Source of the DNA: Promerops cafer
Taxonomy: Eukaryota; Chordata; Aves; Passeriformes; Nectariniidae
Direction of reading: 5' to 3'
DNA length: 64,000 bases
NCBI GenBank assembly: GCA_013398275.1
Contig: VZSE01009546.1
Location: 511,076-575,075, forward strand
Below are positions 22,060 through 33,135 of this stretch, one piece after another. Made by a program: the position numbers and the translations under genes. The notes below the pieces were generated by a model. It saw nothing but the letters and a program-made list of their open reading frames with translations, searched no databases and had not been told where the DNA came from. Numbering within the stretch: position 1 is the stretch's first letter; each line of letters begins with the position of its first letter.

Positions 22060-24665
22060 ATATCCTACCTTGGCTCAATATTCAGATCTGGTTCTTTTAA
22101 AAACATTGTTGCATCTTTATGTTTTGTCTTGTGCATCTCTTGAATATTCAGATGATTGTGGTTAGTTTTCTGTTCTCCCTCACAAAATTTATGAAGGATC
22201 TTAATAAATAAATAAAAAAAAAAGAGGGAGGTGACCTTACATGAGGGCAAGCAGAGTAGCTACTGCTTGTTTTCCTGCTAAATAGCTTCTGACTTGAGCG
22301 TAACCACAGTGTGTTCTACATGCATCAGTATATCTTTTAAGAAAAAACAGAGTGTTATAGTCAATTTATTACCTGCTCCATTCCCATTTTATATGGCCTG
22401 ATGATCAATATGGCTGTGCTTGGCATTTTTTTAAGAACACTGTGGATTTTTTTTGTAACAGAAAAGTTATTTCTCTTAGTTATGGAACCATCTTCTGGGG
22501 TTTTTGAAGTCTCTGATGATTGTAACAAATCAACACAATGTTTAACCAATTGATCATGTATTATTTTCTTATTATTTTCATTTTCAGGGCATAATTCTGC
22601 TTCTGAAAATACAAATCTCATTATATTTTTATAACTTATTTATAATTAGTGTATTGAATAAAGATCATTATTTCCTTACAGAATAAAATATTGTTAGAAT
22701 CTGGGTTTCTTTTTGATATTTTTGATATTACTGTCATTCTCATGTAGTCTGCCATGCATACTAACACCCAAGCTTTATTATTTGATACCCAGCTAATCTG
22801 TAACTTTACCTTACGTTCAGAACTTGAAGCAGTCTTTAATTTTATATTCCTTGCATTTACTGTTTTCCATAATATGTGGAAATTCACACCATCCCTTTGA
22901 AAAAGAATTTTTTTTACAGCTACTTAAATAGCTAGCTGGATAAAGCTGTGACACATTAGTGATTTGTCAGAGAACCTAGGAAATTTCCAAAATTTTCATT
23001 TCCTTCAGTATCTTCTGTCTTTTGGGGCTTGTGATTTCTTATTTTAATTTTACATTCTGCTACTGTGTCTCAGTGACTTATCTTGTTCTTTGGATTAGTT
23101 TTCTGTGTGTCTTATTTTTCTGAGGATATTTGTTCTGTTTTGTTTCTTCTTTACACATTTAAGAAGTCAGTTTTTATTTCCTGCTGCAAGAAAGTCCTTA
23201 ATATCATCCATTTCCTTCTCTACCCTAAAGCTACCTACAACAGATCATGGAACATTTGTTCCTATCTGCTCTCCAAAGTAGTTTCTTATTTTTTGTTTTA
23301 TTTTTAGAAACGATTCAAAGGTTTATAGTCATATTAAAACTTTCAGATCTGAGAGTACTTTTCTTTGTTTTTCATGGTTGTTTCTTCCATTTTCTAAGAA
23401 TTCTCTGGTTGTATCCTTCCACTTCACATCTTTAATTTAAACAAGAAACCTGCTGCTACTCGCTTGGTTTTGGTTAGATTTTTTTTTTGGTGCTAATTCC
23501 TCTAAGTAGACTTAATTTTATGAAATTGTATCTCTTAAGACATTAATGTAGCAAAGTTTCTCTTTTCTTCTGTACTATATGTTGTTTCCCACTCTGCTAG
23601 CTGGCTGTAGATGGCTCTGTATCCCTTACAAGATTTAAGTACAGTCACTGCTTTCAGAATTATTCAGGTTAGATTTTTTTTTAGTGAAGCTAAAATTTTT
23701 AAATAAAAGATACTTTTGTTAAAAAACAATGTTACTTCTTGTAAGTCAGCCAAAGGTGTTTCATGCTGGCCTTTCCTGGGCACTCATTGTCTTTTGTTAA
23801 TGTTTCACCCTTACAGGAATTTTCATTCTGTGTCTGTTTTCATTTTCAGCACATTTCTTTTTTTCCTTCTGCTTTTTCTGAAGGTTAAATCCTACTGTTC
23901 CTGTATTGCAGATTATTGCCTTGAAATTCGCAATGCCCTTTTTTTTTTCTTCAAGTTCAGGCATAATACATCTGAAGAAACAGTATGAAGTTCTTTAACC
24001 TCTAATTCTGCTACATCTTTACTTTCATCCGTGATAAGGTAGATCATATAGCCGTAGGTGAATGCTGTCTTTAGGGGATAGTAAAGCACCAAAATTTTTG
24101 GTATTTTCTAATACAATTCACATGCATGCATTTTGTTGAGTAACTCTGATGCTTCTGAACTTTGAGCTATGATCTTCTTGAGCCACTCAAACTAAAATGA
24201 ATCTTTTCTTGACCTGATACAATTAATTAGGAATGCATTAACATTAGAGTAGGTTTCTGTAATGTATTTTATTCATTAAGGTTGATTTTAATTTTCTAGT
24301 TCATTTTTCCTGATCACTTTACCTGATTAACTTGTTCCAAATATTTGAGTTCAGAGATTATTGTGAGGATAAACCTGAAATAACTTTGTGGTATCATGCT
24401 TCTCTCCCTTTCCAGATCATTAGAATACAAATGAGCAGTGCTGATCTTTGGGCAGGACACTGAGGTATCTTGATTTCACTCTTTTCTCTCTGTGAAACTT
24501 GTAATTTATTGCCCTTTTTCCCATCAGTGGTGCCACATGTGCAACATCATCTTTAGCAAGAGGACTTTTCCCAAAGACTTTGTGAAGGTTCTTACATCCT
24601 GCTTTAGGCAGCTCTTTTTCCACTACTTTGTCAATACTTTCAAGGAATCTTAATGCATTTTTGTA
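22060..24665 (-). other. strand-asymmetric tract with broken lysine-rich frames, origin unclear
   Basis: The plus strand is strongly T-rich, so the minus strand is A-rich, and all three minus frames carry interrupted K/E/N/S-rich segments. Examples are KNLHKVFGKSPLAKDDVAHV near 24580, CNTGTVGFNLQKKQKEKKKC near 23900, EKEMDDIKDFLAAGNKN near 23215, SPKRQKILKEMKILE near 23020 and SSETSKTPEDGSITKR near 22510. Two short pieces (a PL..KRA..Y motif near 24530 and ITNVSQLYP near 22960) recall the C-terminal half of shugoshin-1. They lie about 1.5 kb apart, whereas the protein would need about 0.1 kb, which argues against a simple retrocopy. A-rich DNA gives lysine-rich translations by itself, so this may be no gene at all. 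Confidence 0.2.
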
Positions 24666-26754
24666 CCCTTACTTGTACCTCTCCCCATACACACGTGTTC
24701 TGTATTAAGTCCTGCTTTATTTTGCTCAGCTACCTCCTAACCCTGGTTTCATGCAATTACCTTCACAAATAGACCATTTCAACTCTCTTTATGCAGGACT
24801 CCTCTTTTGTTTTCACCTGGCCTTCCCTGACCTGATTTCTGTGAGGTCAAGAACTGTTCTGAAATCCCATTAATCCCAGCCAAGATTACACCACATCTGG
24901 GTATCAGTATTGGGCTAGCTGCTGTCTTCAAGTACTGCATGATCGGCTGTTTCTGTAAAGCATGACAGAAAATCTTGTATATTAAGAAGTTTGAAAAAGC
25001 TAAAGAACAGATGGTCTAAGACTCAAACATTTGAAAATGTTCATGAATGTCAAACCTTTTCCCCCCTCTTATTTACATTCCCCTCCCCACAAAAACATTG
25101 AAATAGAGCAATTTTTGAAAACACATGTTGAAGTAAATTAGTGTTGTAATCAAAATTTTTGACAACTTACAAAACCCATTATGAATTCCCCAGAGTTAAA
25201 ATATTTAAGGATAAATGTAAAGAGAACTAACAAAAATATCTTTAGGAATGTGAGTATGTAGTTTGGACATTCAGATTACTGTAACTCTGTCTTTTAGTGA
25301 GGTCATAAATCTGTTAAAGACATAGGAATTATTTTCCTTTCTTTTTCTATTTTTTTTCAAGGGCCCTGCACTGGAGGTAAAGGAGGAAAGTCACTCAGAA
25401 AAATTCTTATTATTTCCAGTGTAAGTCAAACCATTTTTCCTTGCAATATCAGGAACAGAATGTTTATCCTGAATATATTTCCAAGAATTGAGAGAAAAAA
25501 GGCATTATGTTTCAGAATCTTTCACCAATAGGAAAAATACATTAAATCTGCTGACAATATCAAGGTGATGTTTACTGCAACTGATTTATTTTGAGACCTT
25601 AGCATTACATCAGCTCATTTGGATCAGCTCAGTTGTTCATTAGCATCACTAGCTCCCATCCAATATTGTCTGGGAGAAGCACTGAAGAAGAAAGTAAAAG
25701 AGGACAAAGGGTGCAGTAACTTGCTCATTTCTATTTCCAGCTTTCAGAAGAAAGCTGAGCTACTGCATTTAATAGTGCTTGAGGAACCTCCTTTCCCATG
25801 AAGCTGTCTAACTGCATTTTAACTCACACAGACTTTTGAAATGTAAAACATCCTGTGGCAGTAAGCTTCAGGTTTGTAGGGGAGAGGTGAGTTCTTTTTT
25901 TAATTTTTTTTATATATCCTTGGAAGATACACTTGGAAGAAATAGATGAGATTTTGTTTCTGATGGAGAGACTTTTACTTTCACTGAGAAAGACAAAACC
26001 AAACATCTTCAAAAGTTAAAAAGACAATTCATGTTTGAGAAACCTGAGAGCCAAATGTTGATACCAGTTAGACCAGGAAGTTGAGGGGAGTTGAACTAAA
26101 AACTGCATCTTGATTCCTTTGTTTTTTCTTCCCTTTTGTTTCTTCACTGAAAAAAATTTCGATAAAAAATAATTCTTTTTACACTTTTACCATTTGTTGC
26201 ACTGTGGTTGGGACAATTTCTTTTTCCTAGATTCACATTACTACATCCAGGGAGAAAACAATCAACTCTTTTCTGCCTAGGCTTGTTTACCCTCATGAAA
26301 GTGTCATGCTCACAGAACAGTTTGCTGACCAGCCTTTTTATAATTTTTTCTCATCTGGCCTGACTATAGTTTTAGTATGGAAGTCTTGGGATCAGTGGGT
26401 GTGTGTTTTGAACACTTTGTTTTTTCCTTTCCTTAAACACTTCTCATAATCAGTAGAAGTTATAGTTTGCAAAAAGACCTACCTATATTTTTGGCTGACA
26501 CAGGTATATTTCACAAAGGCTTGTTTCTTAATACAATGGGGGCACCAATTGTTTTTTTTTCCTATCTGCTCTCTGACCTTTGGCTTGCCTGTCATGCATA
26601 ATCCATCCTGATGAAGAATATCCCACTGAATTACTTTTCTACTCAGTGAAATGCAAAAGAATTTTTACTCTGCAACAGGAACAAATGCCACGTCTGGATT
26701 AAAAAACAGCCATGGTCCATACATTGTTTTAGGAAATAGGTTCTTAGATAATGG
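24666..26754. other. unique AT-rich sequence, no gene seen
   Basis: No repeat, exon or RNA gene was recognised. Open frames at 25619-25801 and 25824-26012 are chance-like. Confidence 0.55.
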
Positions 26755-26835
26755 GATATGATATGATATGATATGATATGATATGATATGATATGATATG
26801 ATATGATATGGTATGAGATATGATATATGATACGA
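26755..26835. repeat. (GATAT)n pentanucleotide microsatellite with decayed tail
   Basis: About 11 uninterrupted GATAT units occupy 26755-26810, followed by degenerate copies (GGTATGAGATATGATATATG and similar) to about 26835. The minus-strand HIISYHIISY-type frame is produced by the array. Confidence 0.97.
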
Positions 26836-26884
26836 TGGCAATAAGAAACTGCTAACTCAATAACATTTTCTGCCTTTTTTTTAG

Positions 26885-27098
26885 GAGAAAACAACAGTGA
26901 AGTGTCTTTCCTCACTCCCCAGAGAAGAAGGAAGTGGTGAAAAGGTCCAACAGGGCACATTTACCATAGAAAGTGCCCATGGCTGGCACATACTGGCAAG
27001 CAGGGCAGGTCGAATCAGTGACGTGAAAGACCGACGGGACCTTGACTCTGAGTGACAACAGAGGGATGGAGCTAACAACTAGTACAGATAACTGACTG
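26885..27098 (+). other. possible exon (non-coding or untranslated)
   Basis: The stretch is bounded by a strong acceptor-like sequence (TTTTCTGCCTTTTTTTTTAG, ending at 26884) and a good donor (CTG|GTGAGC at 27099). It is less AT-rich than its flanks and holds four CpGs in 27011-27036 around a CRE-like TGACGTGA (27019-27026). One frame is open from the acceptor for 56 codons, then stops at 27053 before the donor, so if it is an exon it would be untranslated or terminal. No product is recognised, and a chance pairing of splice-like sites is quite possible. Confidence 0.18.
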
Positions 27099-29499
27099 GT
27101 GAGCACTGACCATTGTGTTTCACAGAATGGGAAAGTTGGTCAGATGGACCAAGAAACATGAATCCAAAGTGTGGCACATGAACCAAGCCATCAGGTTGGG
27201 AACTTTTTCCTCATTTCTTCAGCTGGACATAGGAAAACTCCAGGGTCACGTGCCCCAGTCTCACTGCTTCTGGTCTTCCAGAAAGGACTCCAGACCATCT
27301 CAGTTCTTTTCCTGAGTTCATGTAAGAGGTGCCTTTGCCAACCTGCTACCAAGTAAGTACAGTCAGCTTACCCGTGGCTCCCCACATGGTAGCAAAACAT
27401 GAATTGATGAGGAGTCAAAAACAAGACTGGCTGAGGCAGAGGGAATCCTGCATTAATCTCTGCCATCTTTTGGTTCACATTTATGGTGTCTTTCATGATA
27501 CACTGAAAACTCTCTAATGCCATATAGGGGGTAGGAAAACATAATTTGATGGTTTGGTGTTACAAAGAAGTATGTGAAATTATAATTCACAAGAGTACTC
27601 TGGAGAATGTTAATCTGTCTTTGTCTCATCACCTCAGCTGTAGACTGAATAACCTACAGCTGGCATGAAAAACCATTGGCATAAATTACCTCTGACTGAA
27701 GCAAAAGAAGTAATGAGTAGTACCATTTTGTGTTTTGAGGTTCCCTGAGACAGAATAGAGATAAGGGGAGTTGAGTCAAGTACATTTTGAAAGACCAAGA
27801 GTGTATTGCTAGTAGAAAAATAATTGCCTAGTCAAGTGGATATATTCCCAGACTTGAATAAAAAACTGGAAAAAAATACAGTCGATGACAAAGACAAGGA
27901 ACTTGTGAACTCTACAGTCTTGTGAAATGCTGACCATCAAGAAGCTGAGTTCACCAGAACTCCTGAAGCAGAACTACCTCTCAGTTCCCAAGAGTGAACA
28001 CTAAGCTGCCAATATCTTGTTACCAGAGTTGTGTCTGTCTCCAATAAGTTTTTAGAACACTCTTTTACTTGTCATCTGATTAGTTAACTGCTATCTAGAC
28101 TTAACACTCTGTCAACAGATTTGTTGTGTCTGAGTGGTGGCAGTAGTCAAGCAAACGGAGATGGATAAGGCTTCTACAACCTTCCAACCCAAATGAGTAA
28201 ATGCCCATTGTCTTTGCCAGGCAATGGCTTCATGTTATTTCCAAACCTTCCCTTTACTCTCTCAGAAGAGACTAAAAGACAGAGCAATAAACCCCATATA
28301 TTTCTCTGTCTATCAAGAGGGACATTACAGCTACTTAAGCCACATCAGGTAGCATGCTAGCAGTTAGAATGCTGGCTAGTGTCAGAAAAATGTCTGAGCC
28401 TAAAGCCAAGAGTAAATAATGATTTCCAGCTCAAGACTCTATGGTTGATAGGCTGAATTACTTTTTCTTACAGTGTTGCAGAGAATTTTTGGTATTACAG
28501 TATTTTTGTCCCATAAAACTTTTAATATAACCTTTCTTTTCAGCAGAAAACATATTTAAAATTTGGAAAGAGAATGTGCTGAAGGAAAGCATTCATCAGC
28601 CTGAGAGGAAAAGCCACTTTGGCTTTTCCACTAACTATTGCCTTCTTTGTTCAGTTTGTCAGGCCTTTGCTCTGTCAGTGGGTGATACTCACTGCCCTCT
28701 TGACTGTATGAGCAAGCACGGGAGCACCTAAGCCACAGTGCCCAGTGCTGAGAACCCTGAGCCACTGCCAAGTGACAGCACCAGAACTGGTGTGGCCATA
28801 TCAACAGGGAAGGCAAGTGGATCTAGTCTAGCAGCCTGGCAGCATGCCTGTTCTTTTTCCAGTATCTCAGCCTACAAAGCTGGTGGTGCTGCTTATCTTT
28901 TCTTCCTTTATCTCTGTTAACAAAGAAACCTTGGTCATACTCTTATGTTTCTCAATTGCCTCATGTTTACTCTGACAACTCCTCTAGTCTCTGGTTTGCT
29001 AAAATAATTTTGTAATTTTATTTATGCTTTTCAATTGTTGCCTTTATGATTAAGCACTGACCATCTTATATTTCTTGCTAGAAGTATCAGCCTGGTGTTT
29101 GTTTGCTGGTCTTCTACTCTTAATGCAAAAAATCTCATGAAAATTTCTGCAGGTTTTAGAAATACCTTGTTCACTAAATCTGGTAATCTGGTGGATTGAT
29201 TTTTCCTGTCTTTACTATAGGGCCTGTTGTAATCAACTGGGATTGTAGTAATAACATCTGCATCATAGAAATTATTTGGACAGGTGCAATGTGCCAATTA
29301 AAACATAAACAAACACAAAATGCTTAGATTCACTCCAGCAGTTTAATTTTTTTTCTCAATCCTAAAGTCAATTTGCAATTAATTTAATACTAAAGCAGAG
29401 ATGACAGATGATCTAATTGTTTATATGGTACAAGTTTAAAAAGACATTAGACTACCATTCTGGAGAACTGTTGCACATAATTGCTCAGGTGTTTAGAAC
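27099..29499. other. unique sequence, no gene seen
   Basis: The first 250 bases remain slightly GC-richer. TTTCACAGAATGGGAAAGTTGG near 27118 faintly recalls a CR1 tail in reverse, but the resemblance does not continue. The rest is AT-rich and featureless. Confidence 0.5.
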
Positions 29500-29990
29500 A
29501 CATTTCATTTCCCCTGCTGTGCAAGGACTTCTGTTCCTGGATTTTCTTTCAATGGTTCACCCAGAAGTGGGATTAAAAAGAGAAACCTAATGATAATGAA
29601 TTGAATTGTTCACATCTAAAGGGGGCTGATTGGCAGGATGCCGGAAACAAAGAGATCCCTGACGATGGTTAAAAAAACAAAAGTAATTGGATTACACAAA
29701 GAAAATAAGATAAACATTCATTAAAATTACAGTAACAGACTGTGATTAAGGAGCCTATACAAGTGCAAGCAGTGCATATTCTTTGGGCCCTGCAAGGCCT
29801 GCATCCAGTGGTATAATTAATAATTTTTAATTGTTTTGTAAGTAATTGTTATGTTTTTCCCAGTTCAAAAGATGTGAACTTGTTTTCCCTATCCTGATTT
29901 TATCTGTGGCTACTATGGAGTCATCAAAGGTATTTTAATTGGCAATAAAGTTCAACCTGCCCTGTTTTTGACTGTGAAATTTGAAGTTAT
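29500..29990. promoter_or_regulatory. candidate non-coding regulatory block with homeodomain-site cluster
   Basis: The core at 29811-29853 stacks TAATTAAT, TTTTAATTG and AAGTAATTGTTATG, all homeodomain-type sites. Around it are CTAATGATAATGAATTGAATTG near 29588, AAAGTAATTGGATTACAC near 29679, a TTCATTAAAATTACAG stretch near 29718 and GTATTTTAATTGGC near 29930. CpGs persist at 29641 and 29662. No coding frame, repeat or splice structure accounts for this. Regulatory function is inference. Confidence 0.35.
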
Positions 29991-32769
29991 GTGGTTCTGC
30001 TTAGGAAAATCATCACAGGACTTGAAAGGACGCACCATGGAAGAAAACTTCATGTATCCATTCTTCCTTACATGGTAAAAAAAAATTCATATTTGAAGGT
30101 CAGAATGTTTAAAGGTGAAGAAAACAGATACCTTTGTACATTAGTAGGAAATTTTAGCTTTTATGGTTACATATGCATGTTCAGCAAAATCTGGTTTTGA
30201 GTTCAAATAGTCTGATAGACTGGAAACAAAATCAACCAGAAGTGTCTATTTGAGTTTTGTTTAAGGACTAAGAGAACATGTTATAGTTTTTTAAGGGAAG
30301 TCCTCAAAATGCTTGGATAGCAATGGTAGCTGTAGATCCAGGCCTAAGCCATAAAACTGCATGTGAGAAGTAAGCTGACAACTTTTCCAGTCCTTTGGTC
30401 CCAAGTTCCTTAGGAGCATTTTTCAAGAGCTCCCAACTGAGAGTGAGACCAGGTGGTGCCTATATATCTACCACACTCAGAAACAGTGACCATTTAAAGG
30501 ATCTTAAGCTCAGTGTCTTCCTCCCTGAATGACTGCTTAGCAGGCTGCCTACAGGATGCCATAGTGCTGTTCTGGTGCAGGAAAACCCTGCAGGCTTTTG
30601 GAAGTACCTCTGAATAAATAGGAGGTGCAAGAAGGGAAGAGGAATGAATTTGGGGAAACTAACAAAAATGGTGCTCACAAATATGAAGTCCTGCAGGAGA
30701 AGCTCTGGAGAAGAGTATATCCATCCCGTGGAGTCCTTGGGAAACTTGCCAAAGGTATTAGGTCATGCTGGTTGCTGCTGGCAAGCCCATTGCTGTGTTT
30801 CAATGGCTGTATTACACATTAAAGCATTGGGAATTTTGCAGACTGCCTTCCCAAATATCCAATCCCCCTCTGACCAAAACTCCTGAGGATCATCAGTGTC
30901 AAACTATTATCAGTCAACATCATCAAAATTATTGTTCCTTAAGGTTGCCTTTCAGGGAGTTTTCATCCCTACTGCCAGTGCAGACAAGGTACTGTTATTT
31001 TTACCCAGCAGGTATGGCTGATCCCAGAATCTACCACAACTCTTCATTGTCAAACAGCTTGTCTGATTTCCAGACCCAAGAAGAAAATCTCTGACGCTTT
31101 TTTCTTTTTTTTTCAGTAAGCATTTGCCTTAAGAGATGGTTGTATGTGGCATCAATGGCATCTGCTCAGACTTGCATTTGTTCAGTGCTCCCAGAGCAAG
31201 CTATAAACTACAGTGTTTGTGGTAGCACAAAATTACTATTAAGCTAGGCAAATAACGTGTTGTCCTTTAAAAAAAATCCACTTGTGAAACTACGTAAACT
31301 CCTCTCAAACTTAATCACTTAAAAATGCTGTCTTCTCACTTCTGCAGAGAATTTTTAACATAACTGAAAAATCTAGCTTTTGGGCACAAATTTTATGATG
31401 AAGAGATTGATGTCCATCTTCCTTCCCTCTTCTCTAACTCAAAATGGCAAATATAAAGCAAAGATATTTCAATACCTCTTAGATTATGGTCAGGAGGAAG
31501 GAGAATAGCCTTGTGAAGTTGGGAGAAGAAATGTGGATCTTGAAGGTTTTGAAAGGAAAAGGCATATCTCTAGGGGACAGGACTTGAAGAATCAGCTCAG
31601 GTTTTAGATTGAAAAGCACATACACCAAGGTAGTTGGTGGATTTTAGAACAATTTTTCTTAATGTCTTGAAGTTGGAAAGCTTCATGTAGATTTCTTTGA
31701 TGTGTTATTTACATCTTTATATTTGTACTAGAGGGTGTAAGTCTTACATTCCTGTCCTGTGCACTAGAGTACCAGGTGGGAACATAGGGTATTATGGTGT
31801 GTTAGAGACAGATTGTTGTTTCTTGTTTACTTTATCATAGCAGAATCCTTCTCCAGAGACTCTGACCTACAATGTTCTTTGGGGCACAGAGGTTCTTGCA
31901 ACTTCTCCTTATTGTCTGGATGAGGGGAGAGAGAGAGAAACGTGGGGAAGTTGAGCATGGCTCAGTTTTCTCTTTACATGTGCATAATTAGTGGTGTGCT
32001 AGAAAGTCTTTGATCAGGTGTTATACACATCCAACACTTACAACCAGAAAGCTGGTCATGAAGAGTCACCACAGCTCTTTGGAAACACAAATGCTGCTAT
32101 TATTGAGAGCTTCCTCTTTTTTGATCTCATTTTTGTCAGCTATAACCCAGGCGTTGACTCCTAATGTTCCACTGTTTCCAGCCAGTATTTTCCTTTCCAA
32201 CCACAGTGCACTTTGCATGATTCCTGACATAGCCATAGTAATCCCACAGGGATACTAAGAACAAGCATCTAACATTAGCACTTAAGTGGTTTCCCCAATA
32301 AGGTTAATTTTAATTAGTTAAATGGATCAAAGTCTTTTTGAAAACTCTTAAAAATCTAGATAATATTTGTCCATTGTGGGTAAAGATATTATTATTATTA
32401 TTACCTTAATCCTATTGCTTTAGGAAAAAAGGTTAAAAAAAATTTTAAATATAATTTTAAGTAATTTCATGAAGCCACACTCACAAACATTCCTCACAGA
32501 GGGATGGGATTGCTTATACTGTAAAATTAAAGGACGGACCCATTAGAAGACTTTTGAGAAAATGCAGTATTTCTAATACAGCAGACTGAGGAAATATCCA
32601 GGTTTGGGGACGCAAGTCAGTGTCCATTATGGCTGTATAAAGATTCTCTGTGTTTAGTAACTCTCCCTCTCTGCCTTATGTGCCTTGTCAGTGTATGGGT
32701 TGTGGTTTGAAACCTTGTTGTGATAAGTTATAATTTAATAACTAAATGGAACAAGTAATTTTAGGATTT
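29991..32769. other. unique sequence, no gene seen
   Basis: Overlapping open frames at 30460-31094 sit in a slightly less AT-rich stretch. None has a recognisable product. A poly-pyrimidine run near 31100 and an (ATT)n stretch near 32389 are the only simple sequences. Confidence 0.5.
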
Positions 32770-33135
32770 TCTTCATAGAGTACTAGAATCATTGAGGTTG
32801 GAAAAGACCTCTGAGATCATCAAGTCCAACCATTAATCCAGCACTGACAATTCCACCACTAACCATGTCCCTAAGTGCCACATCTGTACATCTCTAAAGT
32901 ACCCCCAGGGATGGTGACTCAAACACTGCTTCTGCACCTTTAAGATTTTCTTCTGGAAGGACATCCAACATTCCTGGACTTCTTTGTCTTTCAGGACAGT
33001 CACCCAAGGGATTCTGTTAACCAGTCTCCCCAACAGGCCAAAGTCTGCCCTCTGGAAGCCCAGGGTGACTGCTCCTCTGACCCAGATTTGAGGCAATACT
33101 CTCAGGGAGCCACACAGATCAATCAATCTCCCAGC
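32770..33135 (-). mobile_element. CR1 LINE, internally deleted copy
   Basis: Read on the minus strand, 33126 to about 32940 encodes part of the CR1 ORF2 region that follows the endonuclease. It includes RADFGLLGRLVNRIPW and KEVQECWMSFQKKILK, a hallmark stretch of CR1 polyproteins. At about 32937 this switches directly into CR1 3'-end sequence (GAGTCACCATCCCTGG, a region close to GGCACTTAGGGACATGG, TTGGACTTGATGATCT, CTTTTCCAACCTCAATGATT). The reverse transcriptase that normally separates the two is absent, so this copy has a large internal deletion or derives from a deleted progenitor. It cannot be autonomous. Confidence 0.93.

Noticed and set aside
26643..26960. 105-codon minus-strand frame
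   Set aside because: Its middle is translated (GATAT)n microsatellite.
27118..27150. Possible further CR1 tail in reverse
   Set aside because: Only about 20 bases resemble the family and the match does not extend.
30765..31094. 109-codon plus-strand frame
   Set aside because: Three frames overlap in this patch with no family signature, so chance is the simpler reading.
32833..33126. 97-codon minus-strand frame as a host gene
   Set aside because: Its sequence is CR1 ORF2 joined to CR1 3' UTR.
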